64,000 bases of DNA from Streptomyces sp. Tu6071 (GCF_000213055.1 NZ_CM001165.1:6160945-6224944); one strand, 5' to 3'. Positions 34,056 to 42,011 are shown, numbered from the stretch's first letter. A program made the numbers and translations. The notes: a model not told the origin generated them from the sequence alone.

Positions 34056-34192
34056 ACGGGGGCCTTTCGGGGGGTGGGGTGTGGGGGCGTGCGGGCATGG
34101 CGATGGGGCGTGTGGGGTGCCGTTTCCGTCCGTACGGCGGTGGCGGCTCGGGCGCGTACGGAGGGGGCGACCGGTAGGCGGGCGGCGGGCCC

Positions 34193-34276
34193 GTACGCAG
34201 GGGCGTTGCGCGCACACGCAGGGGTGTCGTGCTCGTACGGAGTGGCGTTGCGCTCGTACGGAGGGGCGTTGCGCTT
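34193..34276 (-). repeat. 21-bp tandem repeat between permease and GH20 genes
   Basis: Four degenerate 21-bp units on the plus strand (34193, 34214, 34235, 34256). The last two are GTACGGAGTGGCGTTGCGCTC and a near-identical copy. Inside the operon, upstream of the GH20 RBS. Confidence 0.75.
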
Positions 34277-34292
34277 GTGCGGGAGCGGGGCC

Positions 34293-35216
34293 TCAGCCCT
34301 TGACCGCTCCGCTCGTGAGGCCGGCGCCGACGCGGCGCTGGAGGACGAGGAAGAGGACGAGGACGGGGAGCGCGAAGAGCGTCGAAGCGGCCATCGTGGC
34401 GCCCCAGTCGGTGCCGAAGACGTTGGAGAAGGAGGAGAGCCAGACGGGCAGGGTGCGATCGTCCTGGTTCTTGATGATCAGCATGTTGGCGAAGGCGAAC
34501 TCGTTCCACGCCGTGATGCAGCCGAAGAGGGAGGTCGCGAGCAGGCCGGGGGCGAGGAGCGGGAGCGTGACGCGGCGGAAGGCGGCGGCGCGCGTGCAGC
34601 CGTCGACCTGCGCAGCCTCTTCCAGCTCGGGCGGGATGCCGCTGAGGAAGGATCGCAGCGTCACGACGGTGAAGGGCAGGGTCAGCATGAAGGAGACGAG
34701 CGTGAGCATCGAGAGGCGGTCGAGCATCCCGGCGTCCCGCGCGATGATGTACATAGGGATGAGCAGGGCCTCCCAGGGAGCGACCTGCGCGACGAAGACG
34801 AGCAGGATGAACGCGCGCCGCCCGCGCCAGCGCAGCCGGGCCACGGCGTACGCGGCGGCGAGCGCGACGACGAGCGCGAGCAGTACCGAACCGGCTGTGA
34901 CGAGCAGGCTGTTGCGCCAGAACCCCCAGAAGCCGTCGGCGTGCACGGCGTCCGAGAAGTGGTCGAAGGTGAGGCTCGTGGGGAAGAAGACGGGCGACTC
35001 GGACTGGATCTGCGCGTTCGGCTTGAGCGCCGTGAGCACCATCCAGTACACGGGGAAGACGCTCAGGACGAAGACGACGGCGGCGGCGATGCCGCGCGGC
35101 ACGGAGCGCGCCAGGCGGCGTTTGCGCGCCGCGTTCCCGCGCGCCCTCTTCCCCGGTACCGCGGTCGGGGGGTTCTTCGTGACGGGGAGCAGCGGCGGGG
35201 CCGCGGGGGCGGTCAT
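34293..35216 (-). CDS. Carbohydrate ABC transporter permease (MalG type)
   Basis: 307 residues, six predicted helices. Preceded by an Arg-rich cytoplasmic segment, the first helix AAAVVFVLSVFPVYWMVLTAL is followed by the family TALKPN motif. The EAA loop reads ELEEAAQVDGCTRAAAFRRV. It ends LVLFLVLQRRVGAGLTSGAVKG, the standard MalG C-terminus. Forms the pore with the upstream-encoded permease. Its ATG overlaps that gene's stop (ATGA). No ATPase is encoded; in Streptomyces the shared ATPase MsiK usually energises such importers. Confidence 0.92.
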   Translation of the reverse strand: MTAPAAPPLLPVTKNPPTAVPGKRARGNAARKRRLARSVPRGIAAAVVFVLSVFPVYWMVLTALKPNAQIQSESPVFFPTSLTFDHFSDAVHADGFWGFWRNSLLVTAGSVLLALVVALAAAYAVARLRWRGRRAFILLVFVAQVAPWEALLIPMYIIARDAGMLDRLSMLTLVSFMLTLPFTVVTLRSFLSGIPPELEEAAQVDGCTRAAAFRRVTLPLLAPGLLATSLFGCITAWNEFAFANMLIIKNQDDRTLPVWLSSFSNVFGTDWGATMAASTLFALPVLVLFLVLQRRVGAGLTSGAVKG

Positions 35217-36517
35217 GACTCGGCCTCCTGGCGGAACATGCTGCGCAGGTAGGCGATGAGGACGCCGACGAGGAGCAGCACGGTGAGAGTGGAGATCGCG
35301 GCGCCGAGGTCGTAGCGGTGCAGGGCCTGCGCGACCTGGTAGGCGTAGACGGGCAGTGTCGTGGTCGCGGAGCCGGGGCCGCCCTTGCTCAGCGCCCAGA
35401 TCTGCGCGAAGCAGCGGAAGACCCAGATCACCTCCAGGCACAGCACGAGCCCGAAGACCGGGCGGAGCAGCGGCAGCGTGACCGAGCGGAAGACGCGCCA
35501 GGCCCCGGCACCGTCCATGCGCGCGGACTCGGTGAGTTCGGCGGGGACGGTGAGCAGCGCGGCGTGCAGCGTGATCGCGACGAACGGCACCGACTGCCAC
35601 GTGATGAGCAGCACGAGGACGGTGAAGGTCGCGGGTCCGTGCGCGAACCACGCGTAGTCGTGGAAGGAGTCGAGACCGAGCCTCGTGAGCGCCCAGTTGA
35701 CGACGCCGAGGCGCGAGGAGAAGAGCCACTGGAACACCGTCGTCGTCGCGATGACGGGGCTCGCCCAGGCGAGCACGAGGCCGCTGAGCACGAGTGTGCG
35801 CGAGACCCGCCCGAGCGAGCGGAGCAGCAGCGCGACGAGCGTACCGATGCCGAGGATCAGCACGACGTTGACGAGCGTCCACAGCAGCGTGCGCCGCACG
35901 ACCCGCCAGAACTCGGGATCGCTCAGTACTTCCTGGTAGTTGCCGAACCCGGCCCCGCTCGCGCCGCCGCGGATCAGCTCGCCCATCCCGAAGTGCTGGA
36001 AGGAGATGACGAGGTTGCGGACGAGGGGATAGCCGAGGAGGAGCGCGGCGCCGAGCACGGTCGGGGCGACGAGGAGGTACGGCCACAGGGCGGCGAGGCG
36101 GGCGCGGGCACTCCGTGCGGGGCGAGTACTCCGTGCGGGGCGGGGGCCCGGGGGGTGGTTTGTGCTCGGTCGGGTGCGGGGGCTCTGCTGGGTTCGTGGG
36201 GTGTGGTCGCTGCGGTGTGTGCGTTGTGTGCTTCGTGCGTTCGGGCCGGTGGGTGCGGTGGGTGCGGTGGGTGCGGTGGGTGCGGTGGGTGCGGTGGGTC
36301 CGGTCTGGCCGGTCTGGCCGGTCTGCTCGGTCTGCTCGGTCTGGTCGGTGGGCTCGGTCCGGTCGGGGTGTTCCACCTGGTCCGTGGGCTCGGTCCGGTC
36401 GGGGTGTCCGGTCTGGTCTGCGGGTTCCGTCTGTGCGGACGCGGGAGGCGTGGCGGGCTCAGGGGGCTCCGGGGTGCGTCCGCGCGCACCCCGGAGCGTG
36501 CCGTGGGTGTCGCTCAC
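35213..36517 (-). CDS. Carbohydrate ABC transporter permease (MalF type) with repeat-rich N-terminal extension
   Basis: 434 residues from the GTG that overlaps the binding-protein stop (GTGA). Residues ~1-125 are low complexity, with two copies of a DRTEPTDQ motif, TEQTEQTGQTGQ and (PTA)n from 9-bp and longer tandem repeats. Normal MalF sequence then begins at AALWPYLLVAPTVLGAALLL. The EAA loop is ELTESARMDGAGAWRVFRSV, and WALSKGGPGSATTTLPVYAY is typical of the C-terminal part. No ATG, GTG or TTG codon lies in frame just before the first helix apart from one GTG near residue 46, so a long N-terminus is hard to avoid. The extension should be cytoplasmic. Confidence 0.85.
   Translation of the reverse strand: MSDTHGTLRGARGRTPEPPEPATPPASAQTEPADQTGHPDRTEPTDQVEHPDRTEPTDQTEQTEQTGQTGQTGPTAPTAPTAPTAPTAPTGPNARSTQRTHRSDHTPRTQQSPRTRPSTNHPPGPRPARSTRPARSARARLAALWPYLLVAPTVLGAALLLGYPLVRNLVISFQHFGMGELIRGGASGAGFGNYQEVLSDPEFWRVVRRTLLWTLVNVVLILGIGTLVALLLRSLGRVSRTLVLSGLVLAWASPVIATTTVFQWLFSSRLGVVNWALTRLGLDSFHDYAWFAHGPATFTVLVLLITWQSVPFVAITLHAALLTVPAELTESARMDGAGAWRVFRSVTLPLLRPVFGLVLCLEVIWVFRCFAQIWALSKGGPGSATTTLPVYAYQVAQALHRYDLGAAISTLTVLLLVGVLIAYLRSMFRQEAES
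36248..36407 (-). repeat. Minisatellite in the permease 5' coding region
   Basis: On the plus strand there are five exact copies of GGTGGGTGC plus a variant (36248-36301). Further 9-bp units of GGTCTGGCC/GGTCTGCTC type follow. A 24-bp repeat begins GTGGGCTCGGTCCGG and occurs at 36348 and 36384. All periods are multiples of 3, so copy-number changes would keep the reading frame. Confidence 0.8.
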
Positions 36518-37797
36518 TTCTTGAGGGTCTTGGTGATCGAGGCGGAGGCGTCCTTCGCGGCCTTCGCCGGGTCGGTCCCGGTGAGGACGGCGGTCATGTA
36601 GCCCTTGATGGGATTGGTCGCCTCGACGGCGGCCCACTCGGGGGAGTTGGGCGTCGCGTGGCCCTGGGCCGCGCCCGCGGCCATCGCCGCGGTGCCCTCG
36701 TCGTCGGCGACGACCTTCGAGAGCGAGGTGCGGTTGGGCACGTAACTCATCGTCTTGGCCATGTCCGTCTGCCACTTCGTCCCCGCGAGGGCCTTGACCA
36801 CCTGGTAGGCGGCGTCCTGGTGCGCGGACGCCTCGGGGATCACGAGATCGGAGCCTCCGGTGAAGACGGAGCCGGGCTTGCTCGCGTCCTTGCCCGGGAC
36901 GGGGAAGAAGCCGATCTTGCCCTTGAGCGCGGGTGTCGACTCCTCGACGAGCTTCGCGCCGCCGGGGACGGAGACGACCTGCGCGACATCGCCCTTGGCG
37001 AAGACGTCGGCCTGCGGGGGCTTCGCCTCGTCGGAGTCCTTCGGTCCCTTGCCGAGCGACTGGAGGGTCTTGTAGAAGGCCATCCCCCGGAGCGCCTCGG
37101 GGGAGTCGAGCGCGCCCTTCCAGGAGTCGCCGTCCTTGACCGCGAGGTCGCCGCCCTCGTCCCAGATGAACCCGGCGAGGGTGTACCAGTTCTGCCCGGG
37201 GAGGTAAATGCCCTGCGTCTTGCCCTTGTTGAGCTTGCGCGTATCGCTGAGCCACTCGTCCCGCGTGGTGGGAGGCTTCGTGATGCCGGCCTTGGCGAAG
37301 AGGTCCTTGTTGTAGAGGACGACGCGGTTGGCGGCGTACCAGGGGATGCCGTACTGCTTCCCGTCGATCTTCCCGGGCTCCGCGAGGCCGGGAAGCCAGT
37401 CCGCGCCCTTGAGGTCGGTGACCCGGTCGCTGAGGTCCTTGACGCCGCCGCTCGCCGCGTACTGGGCGACCTGCGTGTTGCCGACCTCGATGACGTCGGG
37501 CGCGTCCTTGCTGGCGAGGGCCGCGGTGACCTTCTCGCCGATGCCGTCCCACTCCTGTATCTGGACATCGAGCTGGATCTTCTTGTGCCGCTGCTCGAAG
37601 TCCTTGGTGAACCGGCCGAGGAAGTCCTCGGAGACGCTGTCCCTCATGACCCACACGGTGACCTTCTCGGGGCTCTTGGCCGTCCCGGAGCCACCACCGC
37701 TGCCGCTGTCGCCGTCGTCGGAACAGGAGGTCAGACCCGCGAATCCCGCGAGGCTCAGTGCGAGGACGAGCGGGGGAGTGGTAAGCCGCAGCTTCAT
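36514..37797 (-). CDS. Carbohydrate ABC transporter, extracellular solute-binding lipoprotein
   Basis: 427 residues. Signal peptide with lipobox LTSC (Cys ~25), then a Ser/Gly linker and an SBP_bac_1 fold: VTVWVMRDSVSEDFLGRF, PDVIEVGNTQVAQYAASGG, YGIPWYAANRVVLYNKDLF and GGSDLVIPEASAHQDAAYQV. Binds the imported sugar; clustering with a GH20 suggests a chito- or other HexNAc oligosaccharide. First gene of a leftward five-gene operon. An inverted repeat (37817-37837) lies immediately upstream of its RBS region, so a GntR repressor would block it. Confidence 0.92.
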   Translation of the reverse strand: MKLRLTTPPLVLALSLAGFAGLTSCSDDGDSGSGGGSGTAKSPEKVTVWVMRDSVSEDFLGRFTKDFEQRHKKIQLDVQIQEWDGIGEKVTAALASKDAPDVIEVGNTQVAQYAASGGVKDLSDRVTDLKGADWLPGLAEPGKIDGKQYGIPWYAANRVVLYNKDLFAKAGITKPPTTRDEWLSDTRKLNKGKTQGIYLPGQNWYTLAGFIWDEGGDLAVKDGDSWKGALDSPEALRGMAFYKTLQSLGKGPKDSDEAKPPQADVFAKGDVAQVVSVPGGAKLVEESTPALKGKIGFFPVPGKDASKPGSVFTGGSDLVIPEASAHQDAAYQVVKALAGTKWQTDMAKTMSYVPNRTSLSKVVADDEGTAAMAAGAAQGHATPNSPEWAAVEATNPIKGYMTAVLTGTDPAKAAKDASASITKTLKK

Positions 37798-37816
37798 GGG
37801 CACCTCATCAAGGAGT

Positions 37817-37837
37817 TGACCAGTTGACCACTGGTCA
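37817..37837. promoter_or_regulatory. Probable GntR operator 1
   Basis: TGACCAGT-N5-ACTGGTCA, a perfect 8-bp inverted repeat, 20 nt upstream of the binding-protein ATG. The same half-sites recur at 38005-38027. HutC-type GntR regulators bind such palindromes; the GntR gene is adjacent. Confidence 0.65.
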
Positions 37838-38004
37838 GTTGGTGAGCAAGAAGGTGACACAAGGGGGCGGTGGCGTCAAGAGCCTTGTGTGGCTTGGGGA
37901 ATAAGGGGATTGGAGGCTGGAGTGGGTGGTGTGGCGGGGGGTGTGCGGGGGTGTGGCGAGGGATGGGGCGGGCGTGGAGGGGAGGGGGTGTTGTGCCAGT
38001 TCCC

Positions 38005-38027
38005 TGACCAGTAGGGTTCACTGGTCA
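38005..38027. promoter_or_regulatory. Probable GntR operator 2
   Basis: TGACCAGT-N7-ACTGGTCA, the same half-sites as operator 1, 189 bp away centre to centre. It lies in the divergent region and could serve either the operon or the regulator gene. Confidence 0.65.
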
Positions 38028-38053
38028 AGTCAGTGGGCCGGCCGTCATGATGG

Positions 38054-38157
38054 GGTGGCTGGTGGCTGGTGGCTGGTGGTTTGTCGGTCGGTCGGTTCTG
38101 TGGGCCGGGTGCCGGGTGCCGGGTGCCGGGTGCCGGGTGCCGGGTGCCGGTGCCGGT
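38054..38157 (+). repeat. Heptanucleotide tandem repeats upstream of the GntR gene
   Basis: Three GGTGGCT units (38054-38074), short CGGT repeats, then six exact GCCGGGT units (38104-38145) and two GCCGGT units. All lie in the divergent regulatory region just downstream of operator 2. Confidence 0.8.
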
Positions 38158-38562
38158 GGCTGACGCTTCGGCGGGTCGGCCGGTCGCCTGGTGGCCGGTC
38201 TGTCGGTGGCCCGCGCTCGGTCACTGGTGGGCCGGCCGACAGGGCAGTGGCTGGTGCTGCTGGTCGGTGGTGCTGGTGAGAGGCGAGAGGGGAGACGGGT
38301 GACGATGGCGAAGCACGAGGTGGGGGGATCATCGGGAGTGAGCGGGGAGGCTGTGGCCGAGGTTGCGGCGGGCCCTGAGGGCGGGGCTGGAGCCGGGGCC
38401 GGGGGGCGTGCTGGGGCCGGTGGGCGTGCGGGGATCGGTGGCGGTGCTCGGGCGACTGCTGCTGCCGGGGCTCGGGTCGTCGGCGATGCGGCGGCCGGGT
38501 CCGGGCCCAGGGCCGGTACGGCGGGAGGCTCCGGGGGCCGGGCCGGTCCCGGAGGGGGTGCG

Positions 38563-39372
38563 GTGCCGAAACGGGAGCGGGTGCGCGAGTACCTGCTCTC
38601 CCTCGTGGAGGCGCGGGCGCCCGGCGAGGCGATCCCGTCGGAGCGTGCGCTCAGCGCCCAACTCGGCGTCTCGCGCCCGACCTTGCGCGCCGCAGTGGAC
38701 GAACTCGTCGCCACGGGACTGCTGCGCCGCGAGCACGGCCGCGGCATGTTCGTCGCCCCCGCGAAGATCACCCAGGAACTCGTCTCGGACGACGGCGCGC
38801 TCTCGGTGCCTCTCGCGCAGGGCACGTGGTCGAGCCGCGTCCTGGAACACTCGGTGATCCAGGCCGGGGCGCGGATCGGCCGCAGGCTGCGCCTCTCACC
38901 CGCCGCCCGTCTCGTCTACATCGCCCGGCTGCGCCTCGTCGACGGCCACCCGATGGCCATCGAGCACCTCCACATCCCGCAGGACCTCGTCCCCGGCCTG
39001 TCGGCGAGCGAGCTGGAGGCGGGTGACCTGTACGAACACCTCCGCGAGAGCCATCAGGTGGAGGTGCACGAAGCCACGCAGTCGATCGAGCCGACCGTCG
39101 TCAACGAGGCCGAGGCAGACGTCCTCGACGTCCCCCTCCTCTCCCCGGCCCTCCTCATCGAACGCCTCACGACCGACACGACGGGCCGCCCGGTCGAGTA
39201 CGTCCACTCCATCTACCGGGGCGACCGCTACCGCATCGTCTCCCGCCTCGCCCTCGGCCCGGCCCGCGACACCACTCACCCCACGGCCCACCACCCCGGC
39301 ATCCCCCCGGGCGACCTGGCCCCCGCGGACATCATCGGCTCCTCCACGGTGGGGGACGTGCAGGGAGGCTGA
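38563..39372 (+). CDS. GntR/HutC-family transcriptional regulator
   Basis: 269 residues from the GTG at 38563. The winged HTH reads PSERALSAQLGVSRPTLRAA, then VDELVATGLLRREHGRGMFV. The UTRA effector domain follows (VYIARLRLVDGHPMAIEHLH, LLIERLTTDTTGRPVEYVHS, IYRGDRYRIVSRL). It probably represses the divergent sugar-uptake operon and is released by a sugar phosphate or similar. The GTG has GGAGG with a 7-nt spacer. The frame is open upstream to an ATG at 38305 (GAGGGGAG upstream), which would add 86 Gly/Ala-rich residues with weaker GC3 bias; this alternative cannot be excluded. Confidence 0.87.
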   Translation: MPKRERVREYLLSLVEARAPGEAIPSERALSAQLGVSRPTLRAAVDELVATGLLRREHGRGMFVAPAKITQELVSDDGALSVPLAQGTWSSRVLEHSVIQAGARIGRRLRLSPAARLVYIARLRLVDGHPMAIEHLHIPQDLVPGLSASELEAGDLYEHLRESHQVEVHEATQSIEPTVVNEAEADVLDVPLLSPALLIERLTTDTTGRPVEYVHSIYRGDRYRIVSRLALGPARDTTHPTAHHPGIPPGDLAPADIIGSSTVGDVQGG

Positions 39373-39585
39373 GGGGGGAGGGTCGCAGGGCCTCAACGGC
39401 TGCCGAGGGCCGGGGAGCTGAGGTACCGGAGTGCTCGGGGTACCCGGGGTGGTCGGGATGCCCGGCGTGCCCGGGCGGGCGCGTGCCGGGGCCCTCGCAG
39501 CGCTGTGGCGCGGATGTTGCGGGGCTGGGGTGTGCCCGGTGTGCCGCTGCCCGGTACGCCCACCGGACTCCGCCCCGCCGACTTC

Positions 39586-40029
39586 TCAGCCCCGCTCCCG
39601 TCCCGCCTCCCACTCGTACGACGGCGGCTGCGGCATCCCGAGTCCCGCGCCGCGCAACCGTTCCATCTCGCGCCGGTCGCGCTTGGTGGGGCGGCCCGTT
39701 CCCCGGTCCCTGATACCGGCGGGGGCGACGGCCGCGCGAGGCGGCGGGGGTGGGCTGTTGTCCTCGTAGCACGTGACCGCGACGGGTGCGCCGACGCGCT
39801 TGCGGAGCAGGCCCCGTACGACGAGCACCCGGTCGCGTCCCTCGTGGCGCAAGCGCACCTCGTCACCGACCCGGACGGCCGCCGCCGCCTTGGCCGGGGC
39901 GTTGTTGATCCGTACGTGCCCGGCCCGGCAGGATGCGGTCGCCGCCGACCGTGTCTTCACCATCCGCACCGCCCACAGCCACACATCGACCCGCACACTC
40001 CCGGACTCCGTCCCCACCTCGCTCACCAT
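39586..40029 (-). CDS. S4-domain RNA-binding protein (Hsp15-like)
   Basis: 147 residues. The S4 domain at ~17-80 has VRVDVWLWAVRMVKTRSAAT, GHVRINNAPAKAAAAVRVGD and DRVLVVRGLLRKRVG. A basic, Pro-rich tail with GTGRPTKRDRREMERLRG follows, as in the Hsp15/YrfH group. E. coli Hsp15 binds stalled 50S subunits carrying nascent chains; a similar role is inferred. ATG 40029 is chosen because a TAGGCT box ends 7 nt upstream (leaderless). The promoter matches the DNA-damage type at 8 of 9 positions of its upstream motif. Confidence 0.88.
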   Translation of the reverse strand: MVSEVGTESGSVRVDVWLWAVRMVKTRSAATASCRAGHVRINNAPAKAAAAVRVGDEVRLRHEGRDRVLVVRGLLRKRVGAPVAVTCYEDNSPPPPPRAAVAPAGIRDRGTGRPTKRDRREMERLRGAGLGMPQPPSYEWEAGRERG

Positions 40030-40036
40030 GCCCCCG

Positions 40037-40059
40037 AGCCTAGACGGCACCACCGACGA
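40037..40059 (-). promoter_or_regulatory. RecA-NDp/PafBC-like promoter of the S4 gene
   Basis: Read leftward: TCGTCGGTG, 8 nt, TAGGCT, 7 nt, ATG. One mismatch (position 2) to TTGTCRGTG; perfect spacing and -10 box. Confidence 0.5.
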
Positions 40060-40122
40060 CCGGCCCGGCTCGGCGGAGCAGTACGCCAGGAGCGGACTAC
40101 TCCGGACGGTCACTACACGTTC

Positions 40123-40250
40123 GAGTGAGAGGAATTCTGACTTCGGCGAAGTTATCCACAGGTTTCGGTGGGTGGCGCCGAGAGGGGTCCGAAGCCTGGA
40201 AGAATTGTTGCAGGGGCGCCCCCCTGGGAGGGCGGGGGACTGTCCTCAGC
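40123..40250 (+). repeat. Dispersed ~125-bp element, copy A (TTATCCACAG element)
   Basis: Starts GAGTGAGAG, then contains AGTTATCCACAG, GCCTGGAAGAATTG and a small hairpin CGCCCCCCTGGGAGGGCG, and ends GGCGGGGG..TGTCCTC. The same order of blocks recurs in copy B (49494-49617), same orientation. Between the divergent S4 and GNAT genes. Noncoding; function unknown. Confidence 0.75.
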
Positions 40251-40266
40251 CCCCGCGCGCGAAAGC

Positions 40267-40272
40267 TACCCT
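40267..40272 (+). promoter_or_regulatory. Leaderless-type -10 box of the GNAT gene
   Basis: TACCCT, 7 nt before the ATG at 40280; no RBS. Confidence 0.5.
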
Positions 40273-40279
40273 CCCACCC

Positions 40280-41137
40280 ATGCCCAGCCCCCCGCCCACC
40301 CAGCCCTCCCGCCTCCTCCCCGCCCCCGAAGCCCGCGCCCAGCCCGGTTTCCTCGCCGCCGCCCACGCCCTGCTCGCCGCACTGGTACGGGACGGTGCCG
40401 CCCTCGGCTGGACCGAACCGCCCCCTTACGACGAGGTCGCCGCGCTGCTCGACACCGTGTGCGGGGAGGCCGCGCAAGGCGACGCGGCGCTGTGGGCCGC
40501 GTACGACGGACCCGCGCTGCGAGGGCTCGGCTGGTGGCGCCGCTACTCCCGCCCCACCCACCGCCCCCACGCCGACCTGGAGAAACTGGCCGTCCACCCG
40601 GCCGCATCCGGCCGCGGCCTCGGCCGCGCGCTCACCGAAGCTCTCGTCAGCGAGGCCCGCGCCGCCGGCATCGAGGTCCTGACACTCGACGCGCGGGGGG
40701 ACAACACCCGCGCCCTGCGCCTCTACCGCTCCCTCGGATTCAGCGAGTACGGCCGCCTCCCCGCCTTCGTCGCGGTCGGCACCCGCCGGTACGACAAGGT
40801 CTTCTGCGCGTACGACCTGCGGACCCCTCCCGACCCCGCGCACCGCACCCTCGCCCGCGTCGTACGCACCCGCGCCGCCTCGCCCGCGCAATGGGACGCC
40901 TGGACCCCCGAGGGCCAGTACCTGCTGCTCCACTACCGACGCGGCAGCGGCACCGTCGAGCGCCACCCAGGACCCGATCCCGACGAGTGGACCGAGGAGT
41001 CCTGGAACGAGGGGGGCTCGGCGGTCCTCGCCACATGGGACGACGGCACCGGCGGAACCACGATCGGCCTCCCGGCCTTCCTGGCGGCGAGCGGCATCAC
41101 GCTGGCCCCGGACGCCGAAATATCCGAAACCCCCTGA
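40280..41137 (+). CDS. GNAT family N-acetyltransferase
   Basis: 285 residues. The GNAT core includes DLEKLAVHPAASGRGLGRAL (acetyl-CoA pyrophosphate loop, variant of Q/RxxGxG/A), LTLDARGDNTRALRLYRSLG and FSEYGRLPAFVAVG. An extra C-terminal ~85 residues (TPEGQYLLLHYRRGSGTVER onward) is not part of the GNAT fold and I do not recognise it. Acetyl acceptor unknown. ATG 40280 fits the leaderless pattern; upstream in-frame codons run through element A and are ignored. Confidence 0.85.
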   Translation: MPSPPPTQPSRLLPAPEARAQPGFLAAAHALLAALVRDGAALGWTEPPPYDEVAALLDTVCGEAAQGDAALWAAYDGPALRGLGWWRRYSRPTHRPHADLEKLAVHPAASGRGLGRALTEALVSEARAAGIEVLTLDARGDNTRALRLYRSLGFSEYGRLPAFVAVGTRRYDKVFCAYDLRTPPDPAHRTLARVVRTRAASPAQWDAWTPEGQYLLLHYRRGSGTVERHPGPDPDEWTEESWNEGGSAVLATWDDGTGGTTIGLPAFLAASGITLAPDAEISETP

Positions 41138-41252
41138 GGCATCCGCCTGTTGAGACGTCCGCCTGTTGCGGCACCCGCCCTCTCAGCCCCGCCCTCGCAG
41201 GCTCCGCCCCCTCAGGCCCCGGCCCCTCAGGCCCCGGCCCCCCGCTCACCCC

Positions 41253-41999
41253 TCAGCCCTCCCTCACCTCCGCCTCCCGGCCGGCCTCCCGCAACACCCC
41301 TCGCAGCATCTCCGGCGTCAGCCGTCCGGTGAATGTGTTGCGCTGGCTCACGTGGTAGCAGCCGAAGACGTCGAGTGGCGCGCCCCCGTCCCGCGCCGGC
41401 AACCGGACCCGGGCGCCGTGGCCGAAGGCGGGGCGCGGACGGGGCACCTCCCAGCCCGCCGCCGCGAAGGCCGGGAGCGCCGCCTGCCAGCCGAAGGCCC
41501 CGAGGACCACGACCGCGCGCACCGTCGGCCGCAGCAACGTCAGCTCCTCCACGAGCCAGTGACGGCACGTGTCGCGCTCCTGCGGGGTCGGTTTGTTCGC
41601 CGGGGGCGCGCAGTGCACCGGGGAGGTCAGCCGGGTCCCGTGGAGGCGCAGGCCGTCGTCGGCCGCGCGCGGTAGCGGCGCGCTGGCGAGCCCGATGTCG
41701 TACAGGGCGCGGAAGAGTACGTCGCCCGCGCGGTCGCCCGTGAACATCCGCCCCGTACGGTTCCCGCCGTGCGCCGCCGGGGCGAGCCCGAGTACGAGCA
41801 GCCGTGCGTCCTCGGGCCCGAAACCGGGCACAGGGCGCGCCCAGTACTCCTCGTCCGCGAACGCCGCCCGCTTGACCCGGCCCACTTCCTCCCGCCAGGC
41901 CACCAGACGCGGGCAGGCGCGGCACCGCGTGACCTCCGCGTCGAGCGCGTGCAGCTTCCTGTCCGCACCGTCATGCACCCCGTCGTCACCGAGAACCAT
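41253..41999 (-). CDS. Uracil-DNA glycosylase, family 5 (UdgB-like)
   Basis: 248 residues. Motif A is GLAPAAHGGNRTGRMFTGD, in which the usual catalytic Asp/Asn of other UDGs is replaced by Ala, as in family 5. Motif B is CYHVSQRNTFTGRLT. Cysteines in RCRACPRL and downstream (VHCAPP, DTCRHW) are placed to bind a [4Fe-4S] cluster, as in families 4 and 5. It excises uracil and other deaminated bases from DNA. ATG 41999 has TACGGT 6 nt upstream and no RBS, so it is probably leaderless. Confidence 0.9.
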   Translation of the reverse strand: MVLGDDGVHDGADRKLHALDAEVTRCRACPRLVAWREEVGRVKRAAFADEEYWARPVPGFGPEDARLLVLGLAPAAHGGNRTGRMFTGDRAGDVLFRALYDIGLASAPLPRAADDGLRLHGTRLTSPVHCAPPANKPTPQERDTCRHWLVEELTLLRPTVRAVVVLGAFGWQAALPAFAAAGWEVPRPRPAFGHGARVRLPARDGGAPLDVFGCYHVSQRNTFTGRLTPEMLRGVLREAGREAEVREG

Positions 42000-42005
42000 G
42001 CCCCC

Positions 42006-42011
42006 ACCGTA
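42006..42011 (-). promoter_or_regulatory. Leaderless-type -10 box of the UDG gene
   Basis: TACGGT (read leftward), 6 nt before the ATG at 41999. Confidence 0.5.

Noticed and set aside
38305..38562. N-terminal Gly/Ala-rich extension of the GntR regulator
   Set aside because: Kept only as an alternative: third-position GC is lower than in the rest of the gene and the GTG at 38563 has a better RBS and gives the family length.
40150..40165. Chromosomal origin because of the TTATCCACA box
   Set aside because: Only one box per element, and no dnaA, dnaN or gyr genes. oriC of Streptomyces has many clustered boxes.
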